The notes below the pieces were generated by a model. It searched no databases, was not told the DNA's origin, and saw nothing but the letters and a program-made list of their open reading frames with translations. Made by a program: the position numbers and the translations under genes. Shown piece after piece: positions 25,024-34,007 of a stretch of 64,000 nucleotides of DNA (positions within the stretch are counted from its first letter, which is position 1; each line of letters starts with the position of its first letter). This DNA comes from Grimontia indica. Lineage in GTDB: Bacteria > Pseudomonadota > Gammaproteobacteria > Enterobacterales > Vibrionaceae. The stretch lies in NCBI RefSeq assembly GCF_000333895.2, contig NZ_ANFM02000001.1:62001-126000 (forward strand), in the 5' to 3' direction.

Positions 25024-27618
25024 ATGACGCAAAACAATACCCAATACCGAAGGCCGCTCGCGCAAACCGGACTCGACTATTTTGACGTTCGCGCAGCCGT
25101 TAATGACATCAAGCCGAACGCTTATGACACTTTGCCTTACACCTCGCGTGTATTGGCAGAACAACTGGTGCGTCGCTGCAATCCGGCGGATTTAAGAGCC
25201 AGCCTGACCCAGATTGTCGAAGGGAAAAAGGAACTTGATTTCCCTTGGTATCCAGCGCGCGTGGTGTGTCACGACATTCTTGGGCAAACCGCATTAGTGG
25301 ATTTGGCAGGTCTTCGCGATGCCATTGCAGACCAAGGTGGCGACCCTTCACGGGTCAATCCCGTAGTGGAAACCCAACTGATTGTCGATCATTCATTGGC
25401 CGTCGAACATGCTGGCTTCGAACCCGATGCGTTTGAAAAGAACCGAGCAATCGAAGAGCGTCGCAATGAAGATCGCTTCCATTTTATTGAGTGGTGTAAA
25501 ACCGCCTTTAAAAACGTCAGCGTGATCCCTGCAGGCAACGGCATCATGCACCAAATCAATTTGGAAAAGATGTCGCCGGTTATCCAGAACCAACAGGGCG
25601 TCGCCTTCCCCGATACCTGTGTCGGCACAGACAGTCACACTCCACATGTTGATGCATTGGGCGTGATAGCGATTGGTGTTGGTGGCCTTGAAGCCGAAAC
25701 CGTCATGCTTGGTCGACCCTCCATGATGCGCCTGCCAGACATCGTCGGCGTGAAATTGGTGGGCAAACGTCAGGAAGGCATTACTGCCACAGATATCGTA
25801 TTGGCACTCACTGAGTTTCTGCGCAATGAACGCGTGGTGTCGAGCTATCTGGAATTCTTTGGCGAAGGCGCACGTGCACTGACCATTGGTGATAGGGCGA
25901 CCATCTCTAACATGACGCCAGAATACGGCGCAACCGCTGCCATGTTCTACATCGACGAACAGACTATCAACTACCTCAAGCTGACAGGCCGCGAGCCTGA
26001 ACAAGTCGCCTTGGTAGAAACCTACGCCAAAACCGTTGGCTTATGGGCAGATGATTTGGAAAGCGTTCGCTATGAGCGGGTTCTTGAGTTCGATCTTTCC
26101 AGTGTGACACGTAACATGGCAGGCCCTTCAAACCCGCATCGCCGTTTGCCTACCAGTGAACTTGCCGCGCGCGGCATTGCGTCTGCGCAGGCGCCAGCAG
26201 GCTCAGAAGGCAGCATGCCGGATGGTGCGGTCATCATCGCTGCTATTACTTCCTGCACCAACACCAGTAACCCGCGCAATGTGGTCGCCGCTGGTTTGGT
26301 GGCGAAAAAGGCGAATGAGCTTGGCTTGGTTCGAAAGCCTTGGGTGAAAACCTCCTTCGCGCCAGGTTCGAAAGTGGCGAAGCTGTATCTGGAAGAAGCA
26401 GGGCTGTTGCCTGAATTGGAACAGTTGGGCTTCGGCATAGTGGCTTACGCCTGTACCACCTGTAACGGCATGAGCGGTGCCTTGGATCCAGTTATCGAAC
26501 AGGAAATTATCGAGCGCGACTTGTACGCGACAGCGGTGCTTTCCGGTAACCGTAACTTTGATGGCAGAATCCATCCGCACGCCAAACAAGCGTTTTTGGC
26601 TTCGCCGCCGCTGGTTGTCGCTTACGCCATTGCAGGCACCATGCGCTTTGATATCGAACGCGATGCGTTAGGCACTGATACCAACGGCAAGCCGGTTTAC
26701 CTTAACGATTTGTGGCCGACCGATGCAGAAATTGACGAGGTGGTGGGCAAGTCCGTCAAACCGGAGCAATTCCAACGTATTTACATCGAAATGTTCCAGC
26801 AAGACGAGAGCGCAAGCCTTAGCGAGCCCCTTTACGACTGGCGTCCAATGAGTACCTACATTCGCAGACCGCCATATTGGGAAGGCGCATTGGCAGGTGA
26901 GCGCACCTTGAAAGGTATGCGACCACTAGCGGTGCTGGGCGACAACATCACCACTGATCACCTATCACCATCAAACGCAATTCTGCCATCCAGCGCAGCG
27001 GGCGAATATCTGGCGAAAATGGGTTTGGTACCTGTCGATTTCAACTCTTACGCGACGCATCGAGGCGATCACCTGACTGCGCAACGTGCGACTTTTGCCA
27101 ACCCGAAACTGCTCAATGAAATGGTGAAGGAAAACAGCGAAGTGGTGCAAGGTTCTCTGGCGCGTGTCGAGCCGGAAGGTAACGTCACCCGCATGTGGGA
27201 AGCGATTGAAACCTACATGGAACGTAAACAACCGCTCATCATCATCGCTGGCGCAGATTACGGACAGGGATCTTCACGTGACTGGGCGGCAAAAGGCGTT
27301 CGTTTGGCGGGTGTTGAAGCGATAGCAGCAGAAGGCTTCGAGCGTATTCACCGCACCAATTTGGTCGGCATGGGCGTGTTGCCTTTGCAGTTCAAGGCAG
27401 GCGTTAATCGCAACACCTTGGGGATTGATGGTACAGAGCTTTATGACGTGGTGGGGGAGATCAAACCCGGCGCGGATTTGGCTTTGGTTATCACCCGAGC
27501 CAATGGTGAAAAGCTTGATGTCGTTGTGACCTGCCGTCTTGATACCGAAGATGAAGTGAAGGTCTATCAAGCGGGTGGGGTGCTTCAACGCTTCGCGCAA
27601 GATTTCCTGGCGCAGTAG
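25024..27618 (+). CDS. acnD: Fe/S-dependent 2-methylcitrate dehydratase AcnD
   Basis: An 864-residue aconitase-family enzyme that dehydrates 2-methylcitrate, replacing the iron-free PrpD of enterics; no prpD is present here. The 4Fe-4S ligands are expected at Cys411 (AITSCTNTSNPRNV), Cys477 and Cys480 (ACTTCNGMSG). The C-terminal swivel domain has GDNITTDHLSPSNAI and ADYGQGSSRDWAAKG. It needs PrpF, encoded next, for full function. Part of the prp operon. Confidence 0.95.
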   Translation: MTQNNTQYRRPLAQTGLDYFDVRAAVNDIKPNAYDTLPYTSRVLAEQLVRRCNPADLRASLTQIVEGKKELDFPWYPARVVCHDILGQTALVDLAGLRDAIADQGGDPSRVNPVVETQLIVDHSLAVEHAGFEPDAFEKNRAIEERRNEDRFHFIEWCKTAFKNVSVIPAGNGIMHQINLEKMSPVIQNQQGVAFPDTCVGTDSHTPHVDALGVIAIGVGGLEAETVMLGRPSMMRLPDIVGVKLVGKRQEGITATDIVLALTEFLRNERVVSSYLEFFGEGARALTIGDRATISNMTPEYGATAAMFYIDEQTINYLKLTGREPEQVALVETYAKTVGLWADDLESVRYERVLEFDLSSVTRNMAGPSNPHRRLPTSELAARGIASAQAPAGSEGSMPDGAVIIAAITSCTNTSNPRNVVAAGLVAKKANELGLVRKPWVKTSFAPGSKVAKLYLEEAGLLPELEQLGFGIVAYACTTCNGMSGALDPVIEQEIIERDLYATAVLSGNRNFDGRIHPHAKQAFLASPPLVVAYAIAGTMRFDIERDALGTDTNGKPVYLNDLWPTDAEIDEVVGKSVKPEQFQRIYIEMFQQDESASLSEPLYDWRPMSTYIRRPPYWEGALAGERTLKGMRPLAVLGDNITTDHLSPSNAILPSSAAGEYLAKMGLVPVDFNSYATHRGDHLTAQRATFANPKLLNEMVKENSEVVQGSLARVEPEGNVTRMWEAIETYMERKQPLIIIAGADYGQGSSRDWAAKGVRLAGVEAIAAEGFERIHRTNLVGMGVLPLQFKAGVNRNTLGIDGTELYDVVGEIKPGADLALVITRANGEKLDVVVTCRLDTEDEVKVYQAGGVLQRFAQDFLAQ

Positions 27619-27627
27619 GTGGTGAGC

Positions 27628-28824
27628 ATGAGTAAAAATTTGAAAATTCCTGCCACCTACATGCGAGGTGGCACCAGCAAAGGCGTCTTCTTCAGGCTGA
27701 CAGATTTGCCTGTTGAAGCGCAATCGCCTGGCGCAGTGCGAGATGCGATTCTGATGCGGGTGATTGGCAGCCCTGATCCCTACAGCAAACAGATTGACGG
27801 TATGGGCGGCGCGACGTCCAGCACCAGCAAAACCGTGATTGTGTCTAAAAGCACTCGCGACGACAACGATGTTGATTACCTGTTTGGTCAGGTTGCAATT
27901 GATAAACCCTTCGTCGATTGGAGTGGCAACTGCGGCAACCTTTCAGCAGCGGTCGGGCCATTCGCGGTACATGCAGGTTTGATTGCCAAAGAGCGCATGG
28001 TCGACAACGGCGTTATCTCTGTGCGTATTTGGCAAGCCAATATCGGTAAAACCTTGGTGGTTGACGTGCCAATGCGCGACGGGGAAGTAGAAGAGTCTGG
28101 CTATTTCGAACTCGATGGCGTGACTTTTCCTGCCGCTGAAGTGCCAGTGGAGTTTCTTCACCCTGCGGGTGCGCCGGGTTCTCTGCTCCCGACAGGCAAC
28201 CTTATCGACACGTTGGAAGTGCCGGAAATCGGCTCATTCCGCGCTTCATTTATCAATGCAGGTATCCCGACCATCTTCCTTGATGCGTCAGAGCTTGGCT
28301 ATGAAGGCACAGAGCTTCAAGACGCCATCAACAATGATGCGGAAGCATTGGCGAGGTTTGAAAAAATCCGCGCTTATGGCGCCATTCAAATGGGTTTAAA
28401 CCAAACCGTGGAAGATGCCCAAACCCGCCAGCACACACCGAAGATTGCTTTCGTTTCCCCGCCTAAAAGCTATCTGAGTTCCAGCGGGAAAAAGGTGGAA
28501 GAGGCTGATGTCGATGTGCTCGTCCGCGCCTTGTCGATGGGCAAATTGCACCACGCCATGATGGGAACAGCAGCCGTAGCCATTGCAGCAGCGGCCTGTG
28601 TGCCGGGCACTATCGTCAACTTGGCGGCTGGCGGTGGAGAAAGGGAAAACGTGGTTTTTGGTCATCCTTCCGGCACTTTAAAAGTCGGCGCGAAGGCACA
28701 TCTCAAGCCCGAAGGCTGGTGGGTTGAAAAGGCAATCATGAGCCGCAGTGCCCGCATTTTGATGGAGGGACGCGTTCATGTGCCTTCCAGCGTTTTAGAA
28801 GCGAACGAGCGCGGCGAAAGCTAA
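27628..28824 (+). CDS. prpF: 2-methylaconitate cis-trans isomerase PrpF
   Basis: A 398-residue protein of the PrpF/diaminopimelate-epimerase-like fold. The N-terminal YMRGGTSKGVFF motif and the WSGNCGNLSAAVGPFA block are characteristic. PrpF isomerises the 2-methylaconitate made by AcnD, and the two genes nearly always occur together. The ATG at 27628 with an AGGTGG site was chosen; GTG codons sit immediately after the acnD stop. Cytosolic. Confidence 0.93.
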   Translation: MSKNLKIPATYMRGGTSKGVFFRLTDLPVEAQSPGAVRDAILMRVIGSPDPYSKQIDGMGGATSSTSKTVIVSKSTRDDNDVDYLFGQVAIDKPFVDWSGNCGNLSAAVGPFAVHAGLIAKERMVDNGVISVRIWQANIGKTLVVDVPMRDGEVEESGYFELDGVTFPAAEVPVEFLHPAGAPGSLLPTGNLIDTLEVPEIGSFRASFINAGIPTIFLDASELGYEGTELQDAINNDAEALARFEKIRAYGAIQMGLNQTVEDAQTRQHTPKIAFVSPPKSYLSSSGKKVEEADVDVLVRALSMGKLHHAMMGTAAVAIAAAACVPGTIVNLAAGGGERENVVFGHPSGTLKVGAKAHLKPEGWWVEKAIMSRSARILMEGRVHVPSSVLEANERGES

Positions 28825-28856
28825 CGCGCTCAGAAAGACATTTTGGAGGAATCAAT

Positions 28857-30734
28857 ATGTCTGGCTATCAACAGGAATACTTGAAAGCGCAAACCGAGCC
28901 AGAAGCCTTCTGGCGTGAGCAAGCAGAACAATTGGACTGGTTCGAAAAGCCGAAAACCATTCTGGCCAACGATGAAAATGGCATTGAGCGTTGGTTCCCG
29001 GATGGCGTGATAAACACCGCCTGGCTGGCATTGGATTACCATTGCGAAAACGGGCGCGGCGACAAAACCGCGCTGATCTACGACTCCCCAGTCACTGCTA
29101 AAAGACAAGCCTATAGCTACTTGGAACTGCGCGACCAAGTGGCAAAAATCGCGGGTATGCTCGCTGGAATGGGCGTTGAGAAAGGCGACCGCGTGGTGAT
29201 TTACATGCCGATGGTGCCGGAAGCCGCCATGGCGATGCTGGCCTGCGCAAGATTGGGCGCGATTCACTCTGTGGTCTTTGGTGGATTTGCACCTAACGAA
29301 CTGGCAGTTCGAATTGAAGATGCAGAGCCAAAAGTGCTGATGACGGCCTCTTGCGGCATTGAAGTCAGCAAAGTGATTCCCTATAAACCGTTGGTCGACA
29401 AAGCCATCATGGACAGCCGCTGGAAGCCTGAAAAAGTGGTGGTGCTGCAACGTCCAGAAAGTGCTGCAACGTTAGACCAAGAACGCGATGTGGATTGGCA
29501 AGCAGCCTATGAAGCGGCGCAGCGCCATGACTGTGTTCCTGTGCTGGCCACCGATCCGCTTTATATCCTTTATACCTCTGGCACCACAGGCAAGCCCAAA
29601 GGGGTAGTGCGCGATAACGGCGGGCATGCTGTCGCGATGAAATATTCTATGAAAGCCGTATACGATATGCCGCAAGATGGTGTGTTCTGGGCAGCTTCTG
29701 ATGTGGGTTGGGTAGTTGGGCATTCCTATATTGTATATGCGCCGCTTATCCATGGCTGCACCACTATTTTGTTCGAAGGCAAGCCGGTTCGAACACCAGA
29801 TCCAGGTGCCTTTTGGCGGGTATGCCAAGACTATGCGGTAAATGTGCTTTTCTCGGCACCGACGGCTTTTCGAGCCATCAAGAAAGAAGATCCAGAAGGT
29901 AACTACGTCAATGAGTACGATTTAAGTTCGCTGAAATCCATCTTTATGGCAGGTGAAAGGCTCGACCCTCCGACTTACGATTGGGTTGTCGAAAAAACCG
30001 GAAAACCTGTGATTGACCATTGGTGGCAAACCGAGACGGGCTGGGCAATTGCTTGTGACCCAATGGGTATTGAAGTGATGCCAGTGAAAGCGGGTTCATC
30101 GACCAAGCCGACACCGGGCTATCAAGTCGAAATACTCGATGCACTTGGTAACAGCCTTAAAGCCAACCAGCAAGGTTATGTGGCACTAAAACGGCCGTTG
30201 CCGCCGAGCTGTTTGCCGACGGTATGGCGCAATCACGATCGCTTCGAGACGGGCTACCTTAGCCAATTCCCTGGCTACTATGTATCTGGTGATGGCGGTT
30301 ACTTAGATGAAGAGGGCTATCTCTTTATCATGGGGCGTATCGATGACGTGATAAACGTGGCCGGGCATCGTCTCTCAACCGGAGAAATGGAAGAGATTGT
30401 CGGTGCACATCCCGCCGTGGCTGAATGTGCGGTCATCGGTATTCACGACGAGCTAAAAGGGCAGCTTCCCGTCGGCTTTGTGGTGCTGAAAGACGGCGTC
30501 GACATAGCTTCAGACCAATTGGCTGGAGAGCTTGTCGCCAAAGTACGGGAAGAAATCGGCGCAGTGGCTTGTTTCAAGCTGGCCTTGGTTGTCGACAGAT
30601 TGCCAAAAACACGTTCCGGTAAAATCCTGCGAAGAACCATGCGCCAAATTGCCGATGGCGAACAATATGTGGTGCCTTCAACGATTGATGATCCATCCAG
30701 CCTGAATGAGATTGAAAGGGTGTTGCAGCGCTAG
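28857..30734 (+). CDS. prpE: Propionyl-CoA synthetase
   Basis: A 625-residue AMP-forming acyl-CoA synthetase that activates propionate to propionyl-CoA. The ATP/AMP motif is ILYTSGTTGKPKGVV, the adenylate-binding WWQTETGWAI block is typical of acetyl/propionyl-CoA synthetases, and the catalytic Lys589 lies in PKTRSGKILRR, a site commonly acetylated in this family. A strong TTTGGAGGA ribosome-binding site precedes the ATG. Last gene of the prp operon; a hairpin terminator follows. Confidence 0.94.
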   Translation: MSGYQQEYLKAQTEPEAFWREQAEQLDWFEKPKTILANDENGIERWFPDGVINTAWLALDYHCENGRGDKTALIYDSPVTAKRQAYSYLELRDQVAKIAGMLAGMGVEKGDRVVIYMPMVPEAAMAMLACARLGAIHSVVFGGFAPNELAVRIEDAEPKVLMTASCGIEVSKVIPYKPLVDKAIMDSRWKPEKVVVLQRPESAATLDQERDVDWQAAYEAAQRHDCVPVLATDPLYILYTSGTTGKPKGVVRDNGGHAVAMKYSMKAVYDMPQDGVFWAASDVGWVVGHSYIVYAPLIHGCTTILFEGKPVRTPDPGAFWRVCQDYAVNVLFSAPTAFRAIKKEDPEGNYVNEYDLSSLKSIFMAGERLDPPTYDWVVEKTGKPVIDHWWQTETGWAIACDPMGIEVMPVKAGSSTKPTPGYQVEILDALGNSLKANQQGYVALKRPLPPSCLPTVWRNHDRFETGYLSQFPGYYVSGDGGYLDEEGYLFIMGRIDDVINVAGHRLSTGEMEEIVGAHPAVAECAVIGIHDELKGQLPVGFVVLKDGVDIASDQLAGELVAKVREEIGAVACFKLALVVDRLPKTRSGKILRRTMRQIADGEQYVVPSTIDDPSSLNEIERVLQR

Positions 30735-30758
30735 AGTCGGTTGGTCATTTGGAATAGG

Positions 30759-30780
30759 AAGGGAGCCAGTTGGCTCCCTT
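30759..30780. terminator. Terminator of the prp operon
   Basis: Stem AAGGGAGCCA/TGGCTCCCTT followed by TT. The core AAGGGAGCC/GGCTCCCTT arms recur at 33134 and 40192. Confidence 0.9.
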
Positions 30781-30797
30781 TTGGCTCATGGTCATCA

Positions 30798-31184
30798 TCA
30801 CTCAAGTGTTTCAAAGTGGAACTTGTATTCACTGACACCGTCTATACGCACGCCTTTTTCCCTTAACTCAAGGTACTGCTTCATTTTAATAGTTCTGAAG
30901 TCCATTGCCTTCAGCGCAAGGATGATCCGCAGTTCATCCATTGAATGTGATTTTGCTTCAGAGCTGCATGTACCACAGACAACATGGGTCTTCGGCTTAA
31001 AACCAACCTGGTTAAGCCAGTGCAAGTCTTTGGGTTCTTTACGCGTGCCGCAGAAGTAGCATTGATTCTCTTGTTTCAATGCCGCTTGTTCCCTCAATTC
31101 TTTCGGACTAGGTGAATTGGCTGATTGGGAATTTTTAGCCTTCTTATTACCACCGAACTGAGGAAACTGAACGACATTAGACAT
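30798..31184 (-). CDS. Small zinc-ribbon-like hypothetical protein
   Basis: A 128-residue protein with two CxxC pairs (NQCYFCGTRK and HVVCGTCSSE, 30 residues apart) that could bind zinc. The N-terminus (MSNVVQFPQFGGNKKAKNSQ) is basic and low-complexity. The spacing resembles HNH-endonuclease zinc knuckles, but the catalytic His pattern is not clear. Start chosen at the ATG 31184, with an AAGG site ten bases upstream. Divergent from the gene at 31316. Function not recognised. Confidence 0.65.
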   Translation of the reverse strand: MSNVVQFPQFGGNKKAKNSQSANSPSPKELREQAALKQENQCYFCGTRKEPKDLHWLNQVGFKPKTHVVCGTCSSEAKSHSMDELRIILALKAMDFRTIKMKQYLELREKGVRIDGVSEYKFHFETLE

Positions 31185-31210
31185 TGGTTTTGGCCTTATT
31201 AATTGAGTTG

Positions 31211-31254
31211 TACCCAAACAACCTGAATATGAGCATCTTCAGGTCGTTTGGGTA
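31211..31254. repeat. 44-bp imperfect palindrome
   Basis: Outer arms TACCCAAAC/GTTTGGGTA and inner arms ACCTGAA/TTCAGGT with one mismatch between them and a 10-base centre. It lies between divergent genes at 31184 and 31316. It looks like dispersed palindromic repeats seen in Vibrio genomes (from memory), but may act as an operator or hairpin here. Confidence 0.6.
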
Positions 31255-31315
31255 TATACAGCTAGTATTTTGCCAGAAAATGATCATAATCTCGCGACAA
31301 AACACGGGAAGAAAA

Positions 31316-31696
31316 ATGACCATGACTGATTTTCAATATTACTTTCACCAACTGCCTTGTTTTAACTGCAAAAACACCACAGTAAGTACTGATCTTGGTT
31401 GGTTAACTTTGGCGATGAAAGACGATGTTGTCGCTCAAATCGCAGCGATTATTGCGCAAGGCAAGGTAGAACCTGATCTTTCAGTGAACGTGACTTGCAC
31501 GAAACAGGAAGCGCGTGATTACTTGCTGTTGAACTTCTTTGGCTACTCGGAAGAAGAACTCGCGAATCAAGTTAAAGCGGAAGATGAGCAAGAAGTTCAG
31601 GATGAAATCGCAGAGCTTCTTGCTGACGGAAGTGATAAAGCTGTTTTCGAGCATGAAGTCGCGCTGCAAAGCTGTACTGACTGCGACATTGACTAA
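31316..31696 (+). CDS. Acidic hypothetical protein with Cys pairs
   Basis: A 126-residue, strongly acidic protein (MTMTDFQYYFHQLPCFNCKN) with CFNC near the N-terminus and CTDC near the C-terminus, which together could hold a metal. The middle is helical and rich in Glu/Asp. The ATG follows GGAAG. No family was recognised. It is divergent from another small Cys-pair protein and is followed by a strong bidirectional terminator. Confidence 0.6.
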   Translation: MTMTDFQYYFHQLPCFNCKNTTVSTDLGWLTLAMKDDVVAQIAAIIAQGKVEPDLSVNVTCTKQEARDYLLLNFFGYSEEELANQVKAEDEQEVQDEIAELLADGSDKAVFEHEVALQSCTDCDID

Positions 31697-31751
31697 GCGC
31701 GAAACCTGACGTTAAGCCAAGTGTGACTGCGGGGCTTATGATGCTCCAAAG

Positions 31752-31791
31752 AAAAAGGCGCTATCAAACGAGATTTTGATAGCGCCTTTTT
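31752..31791. terminator. Strong bidirectional terminator
   Basis: Perfect 17-bp stem (31752-31768 with 31775-31791), loop CGAGAT, A-rich and T-rich flanks, between convergent genes. Confidence 0.93.
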
Positions 31792-31823
31792 GTTTTTGCG
31801 GTGATTGAATTGTTGGCCGAGGC

Positions 31824-32399
31824 TCAATCACATTCGTCTAGGGACACTGGGCCTTGCAGCTCTTTCAGGATCATCTTTTGAATATCGATGCCCAAGCTCA
31901 TCACGATCAGGCTCCAGTTCAGGAACGGCAATGAGCCGTTATCAATGCCGCGCGCAAAGTTATTGGCATTCCAATTAAACACCTCTGACAGCTTTTCGGT
32001 GGTCAGCGCTTCGTAATTGTCGTTATCAATCAAATTGCTGAACTGCTCACTGGTGGGGCACACAAACTTGTCATTAGGCCTGAAAGCCGTCGGTTTAAAA
32101 TAAGAAAGCACTCTTCTTACGTTAACCTCAATCACTTCACCGTCACTTTGGATATTCGGCTTGCCAGCGAGCGCGCACAAGAAACACCAGCATGGGTAAG
32201 GGATGGTTGAAACGTTGTCAGGTTCGTTCTTATAACGCGCCGTCCACGCATTGATATTCTTTTGCTGTATGCCTGTTACGCTAACCAATTGATTGGAATC
32301 GTAGCCGTTGTCTTTTAATAGGTTGATCACTTCGGCCACTTCTGACACCAAAGGCTTGGCCCATCTACTGTATGGAGTAAGTGTTGCTTCTCTGACCAT
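31824..32399 (-). CDS. Hypothetical protein with helix-turn-helix-like segments
   Basis: A 191-residue soluble protein. SNQLVSVTGIQQKNINAWTA (about residues 35-54) looks like a Cro/CI-type helix-turn-helix, and EKLSEVFNWNANNFARGIDN near residue 140 may be a second one. Between them lies a Cys-containing hydrophobic segment (PYPCWCFLCALAG). The ATG at 32399 is preferred over the TTG at 32420; neither has a good ribosome-binding site. It may be a DNA-binding regulator of this accessory stretch; no family recognised. Confidence 0.55.
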   Translation of the reverse strand: MVREATLTPYSRWAKPLVSEVAEVINLLKDNGYDSNQLVSVTGIQQKNINAWTARYKNEPDNVSTIPYPCWCFLCALAGKPNIQSDGEVIEVNVRRVLSYFKPTAFRPNDKFVCPTSEQFSNLIDNDNYEALTTEKLSEVFNWNANNFARGIDNGSLPFLNWSLIVMSLGIDIQKMILKELQGPVSLDECD

Positions 32400-32787
32400 A
32401 ATTAAATCTTTTATAAACAAACATTTAGTTTGTTTCTATTAAACATTACCCGAGATCATACGTGTTCAGACTGATAAGTCTACTTTTATCGGGAATGGTG
32501 ACAGAGATGACTTTCTTTCCAGCTTGTTCAATGACCTTCCAGAAGAAACGAAGTTATCGACAAAAGTGAGAAGAAGCCGACTACCTAAAATCATGATGGC
32601 TTCGAGCGCAGAGCGCTTTAACCCTCTATCTATCTTCGCTTTTTCCACAAAACTGAAACGCATCTTGCTTTACATCCGCGCTATAGTCTGATGAGTCTTT
32701 TTTGACAATCAAAATTGAGCTGTGCCTGGCGCAGCAGGGCAGGATGCCCAATAGATAATCGACCAAACAAACAGGGAAGAAAGTGAT

Positions 32788-33045
32788 ATGGCGGTAGAGC
32801 AGGGTGTAGTTGAAAGCCTAAATGCGATGTGGGCGACGCCTTATGGTGTGGCAGCGAAATATATCTTTATCTCAGGCATTGTGTTGCAGATTGTTTTATT
32901 AATCACGCGATACAAAATGCCTGTGGTAGATGCACTACTGGCGGTGGTTGGGTTCAAGCGCGTTCAGAACCGTGATAAGTGGTTCAACATTTTGCACTTC
33001 TCTGTGATTGTCATTCCCCTCGCGTTACTTTCACTGGCAATGTGA
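32788..33045 (+). CDS. Small membrane protein, two segments
   Basis: An 85-residue protein with two hydrophobic segments (YIFISGIVLQIVLLI and FSVIVIPLALLSLAM) joined by a short basic loop (GFKRVQNRDKW). A GGGAAGAAAG ribosome-binding site precedes the ATG. No known family was recognised. The stop codon is followed three bases later by eight CTGA repeats. Confidence 0.6.
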   Translation: MAVEQGVVESLNAMWATPYGVAAKYIFISGIVLQIVLLITRYKMPVVDALLAVVGFKRVQNRDKWFNILHFSVIVIPLALLSLAM

Positions 33046-33048
33046 TTG

Positions 33049-33080
33049 CTGACTGACTGACTGACTGACTGACTGACTGA
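33049..33080. repeat. Tetranucleotide microsatellite (CTGA)8
   Basis: Eight perfect CTGA units directly after the stop codon of the small membrane protein. Such repeats mutate by slippage; here it lies outside any convincing coding frame. Confidence 0.95.
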
Positions 33081-33133
33081 GTGATGAACCCCTAAGGTGC
33101 AGGCTTTGCTGGTAGCTTTTGGACAGTGAAAGG

Positions 33134-33157
33134 AAAGGGAGCCGTTTGGCTCCCTTT
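33134..33157. terminator. Terminator downstream of the small membrane protein gene
   Basis: Perfect 10-bp stem AAAGGGAGCC/GGCTCCCTTT, loop GTTT. Shares its arms with the hairpins at 30759 and 40192. Confidence 0.88.
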
Positions 33158-33498
33158 GAGTTTGGATAGCTCATTAATGCCCCAAAATTGTTTAGAGCAC
33201 ATGAACTACAAAATCTAGGGCATTCGTTTGCCCCTACTAGAAGTTATCCGAACTCAGCATATCTCCGCGTGGTATTATGTAATGCTTTAAACCATTCTAC
33301 AGGTAATTCAAAAGTGGCTAATTGAGTAAAGCCTTCGACGAACTTTTGTCAAAAAGTGCACTGTGTAGATATTGAGTTAAAAAATGAAGGTAATCGACAC
33401 TATATAATCCAAACTGCCAAATCATGCATGAGTCTTTATAACTGGCTCATTTAATTTCCTGTCCGTGATGCTTCGAATAAACTCACAACCGTTAGTTA
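33158..33498. other. Gene-free A+T-rich stretch
   Basis: About 340 bases between the terminator at 33134 and the end of the putative DRT operon. No coding frame, hairpin terminator or repeat was recognised. Confidence 0.5.
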
Positions 33499-33975
33499 CT
33501 AGTCTGAGATGAGTTCCGCCGTGGCTTGCTCTCTTGGTTCTGGTAAGTGCTTTCTTAACCGAGAACTCCATTCTTTTCTAGCAACTGATTTTGATACTTC
33601 AAGATGCCATACATGTCTTTTAAGCTGCGATTTGATAGCTTCGTTCCATGTATCGCTATTAGGTTCAGCATCTAACACTTGTTCAAAACAAAAGAGCATC
33701 TGAGCGATAAACCAACGGTACTTTGAATAAGTGGCTGGGTCGCTTGTTATATCCATCTTAATACCTCTGGCTAGCTCTGGGTGCTCAAAACATAGATTTA
33801 AGTAACTTTGATATGAAGCGTATGCTGTAGCTCTTCTCGCTTCATTGCGTGAAGACAATATCTGGATGATGGCAAATACAAGTGCGAAGAAAGCGATTAT
33901 CATGACGAATATATCGGCTCGTGCATCCCAGAATTCAAAACTTAAAAATTGTGCTGCACCAAAATCAAAACACAC
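33499..33975 (-). CDS. Membrane-anchored partner of the DRT1-type reverse transcriptase (candidate drt1b)
   Basis: A 158-residue protein with one membrane segment near the N-terminus (about residues 20-41, IFVMIIAFFALVFAIIQILS) and a soluble helical C-terminal part (AYASYQSYLNLCFEHPELAR, MLFCFEQVLD). The GTG start at 33975 has an ideal AGGAGG site five bases upstream; an ATG two bases earlier is out of frame. It starts 32 bases after the stop of the reverse transcriptase-nitrilase gene, in the same direction, so they form an operon. DRT type 1 loci are reported to carry a small membrane gene beside the RT; matching this one to it is inference. A+T-rich like the RT gene. Confidence 0.65.
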   Translation of the reverse strand: MCFDFGAAQFLSFEFWDARADIFVMIIAFFALVFAIIQILSSRNEARRATAYASYQSYLNLCFEHPELARGIKMDITSDPATYSKYRWFIAQMLFCFEQVLDAEPNSDTWNEAIKSQLKRHVWHLEVSKSVARKEWSSRLRKHLPEPREQATAELISD

Positions 33976-34007
33976 ATTTACCTCCTAAAATTGTTTGATT
34001 CTATATA

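Noticed and set aside
28830-29450. 206-codon frame opposite prpE
   Set aside because: Antisense to a confident gene, His/Phe-rich shadow composition and no recognisable domain.
32466-32663. 65-codon frame between the HTH-like gene and the small membrane protein
   Set aside because: No ribosome-binding site, mixed composition and no family; nothing supports translation.
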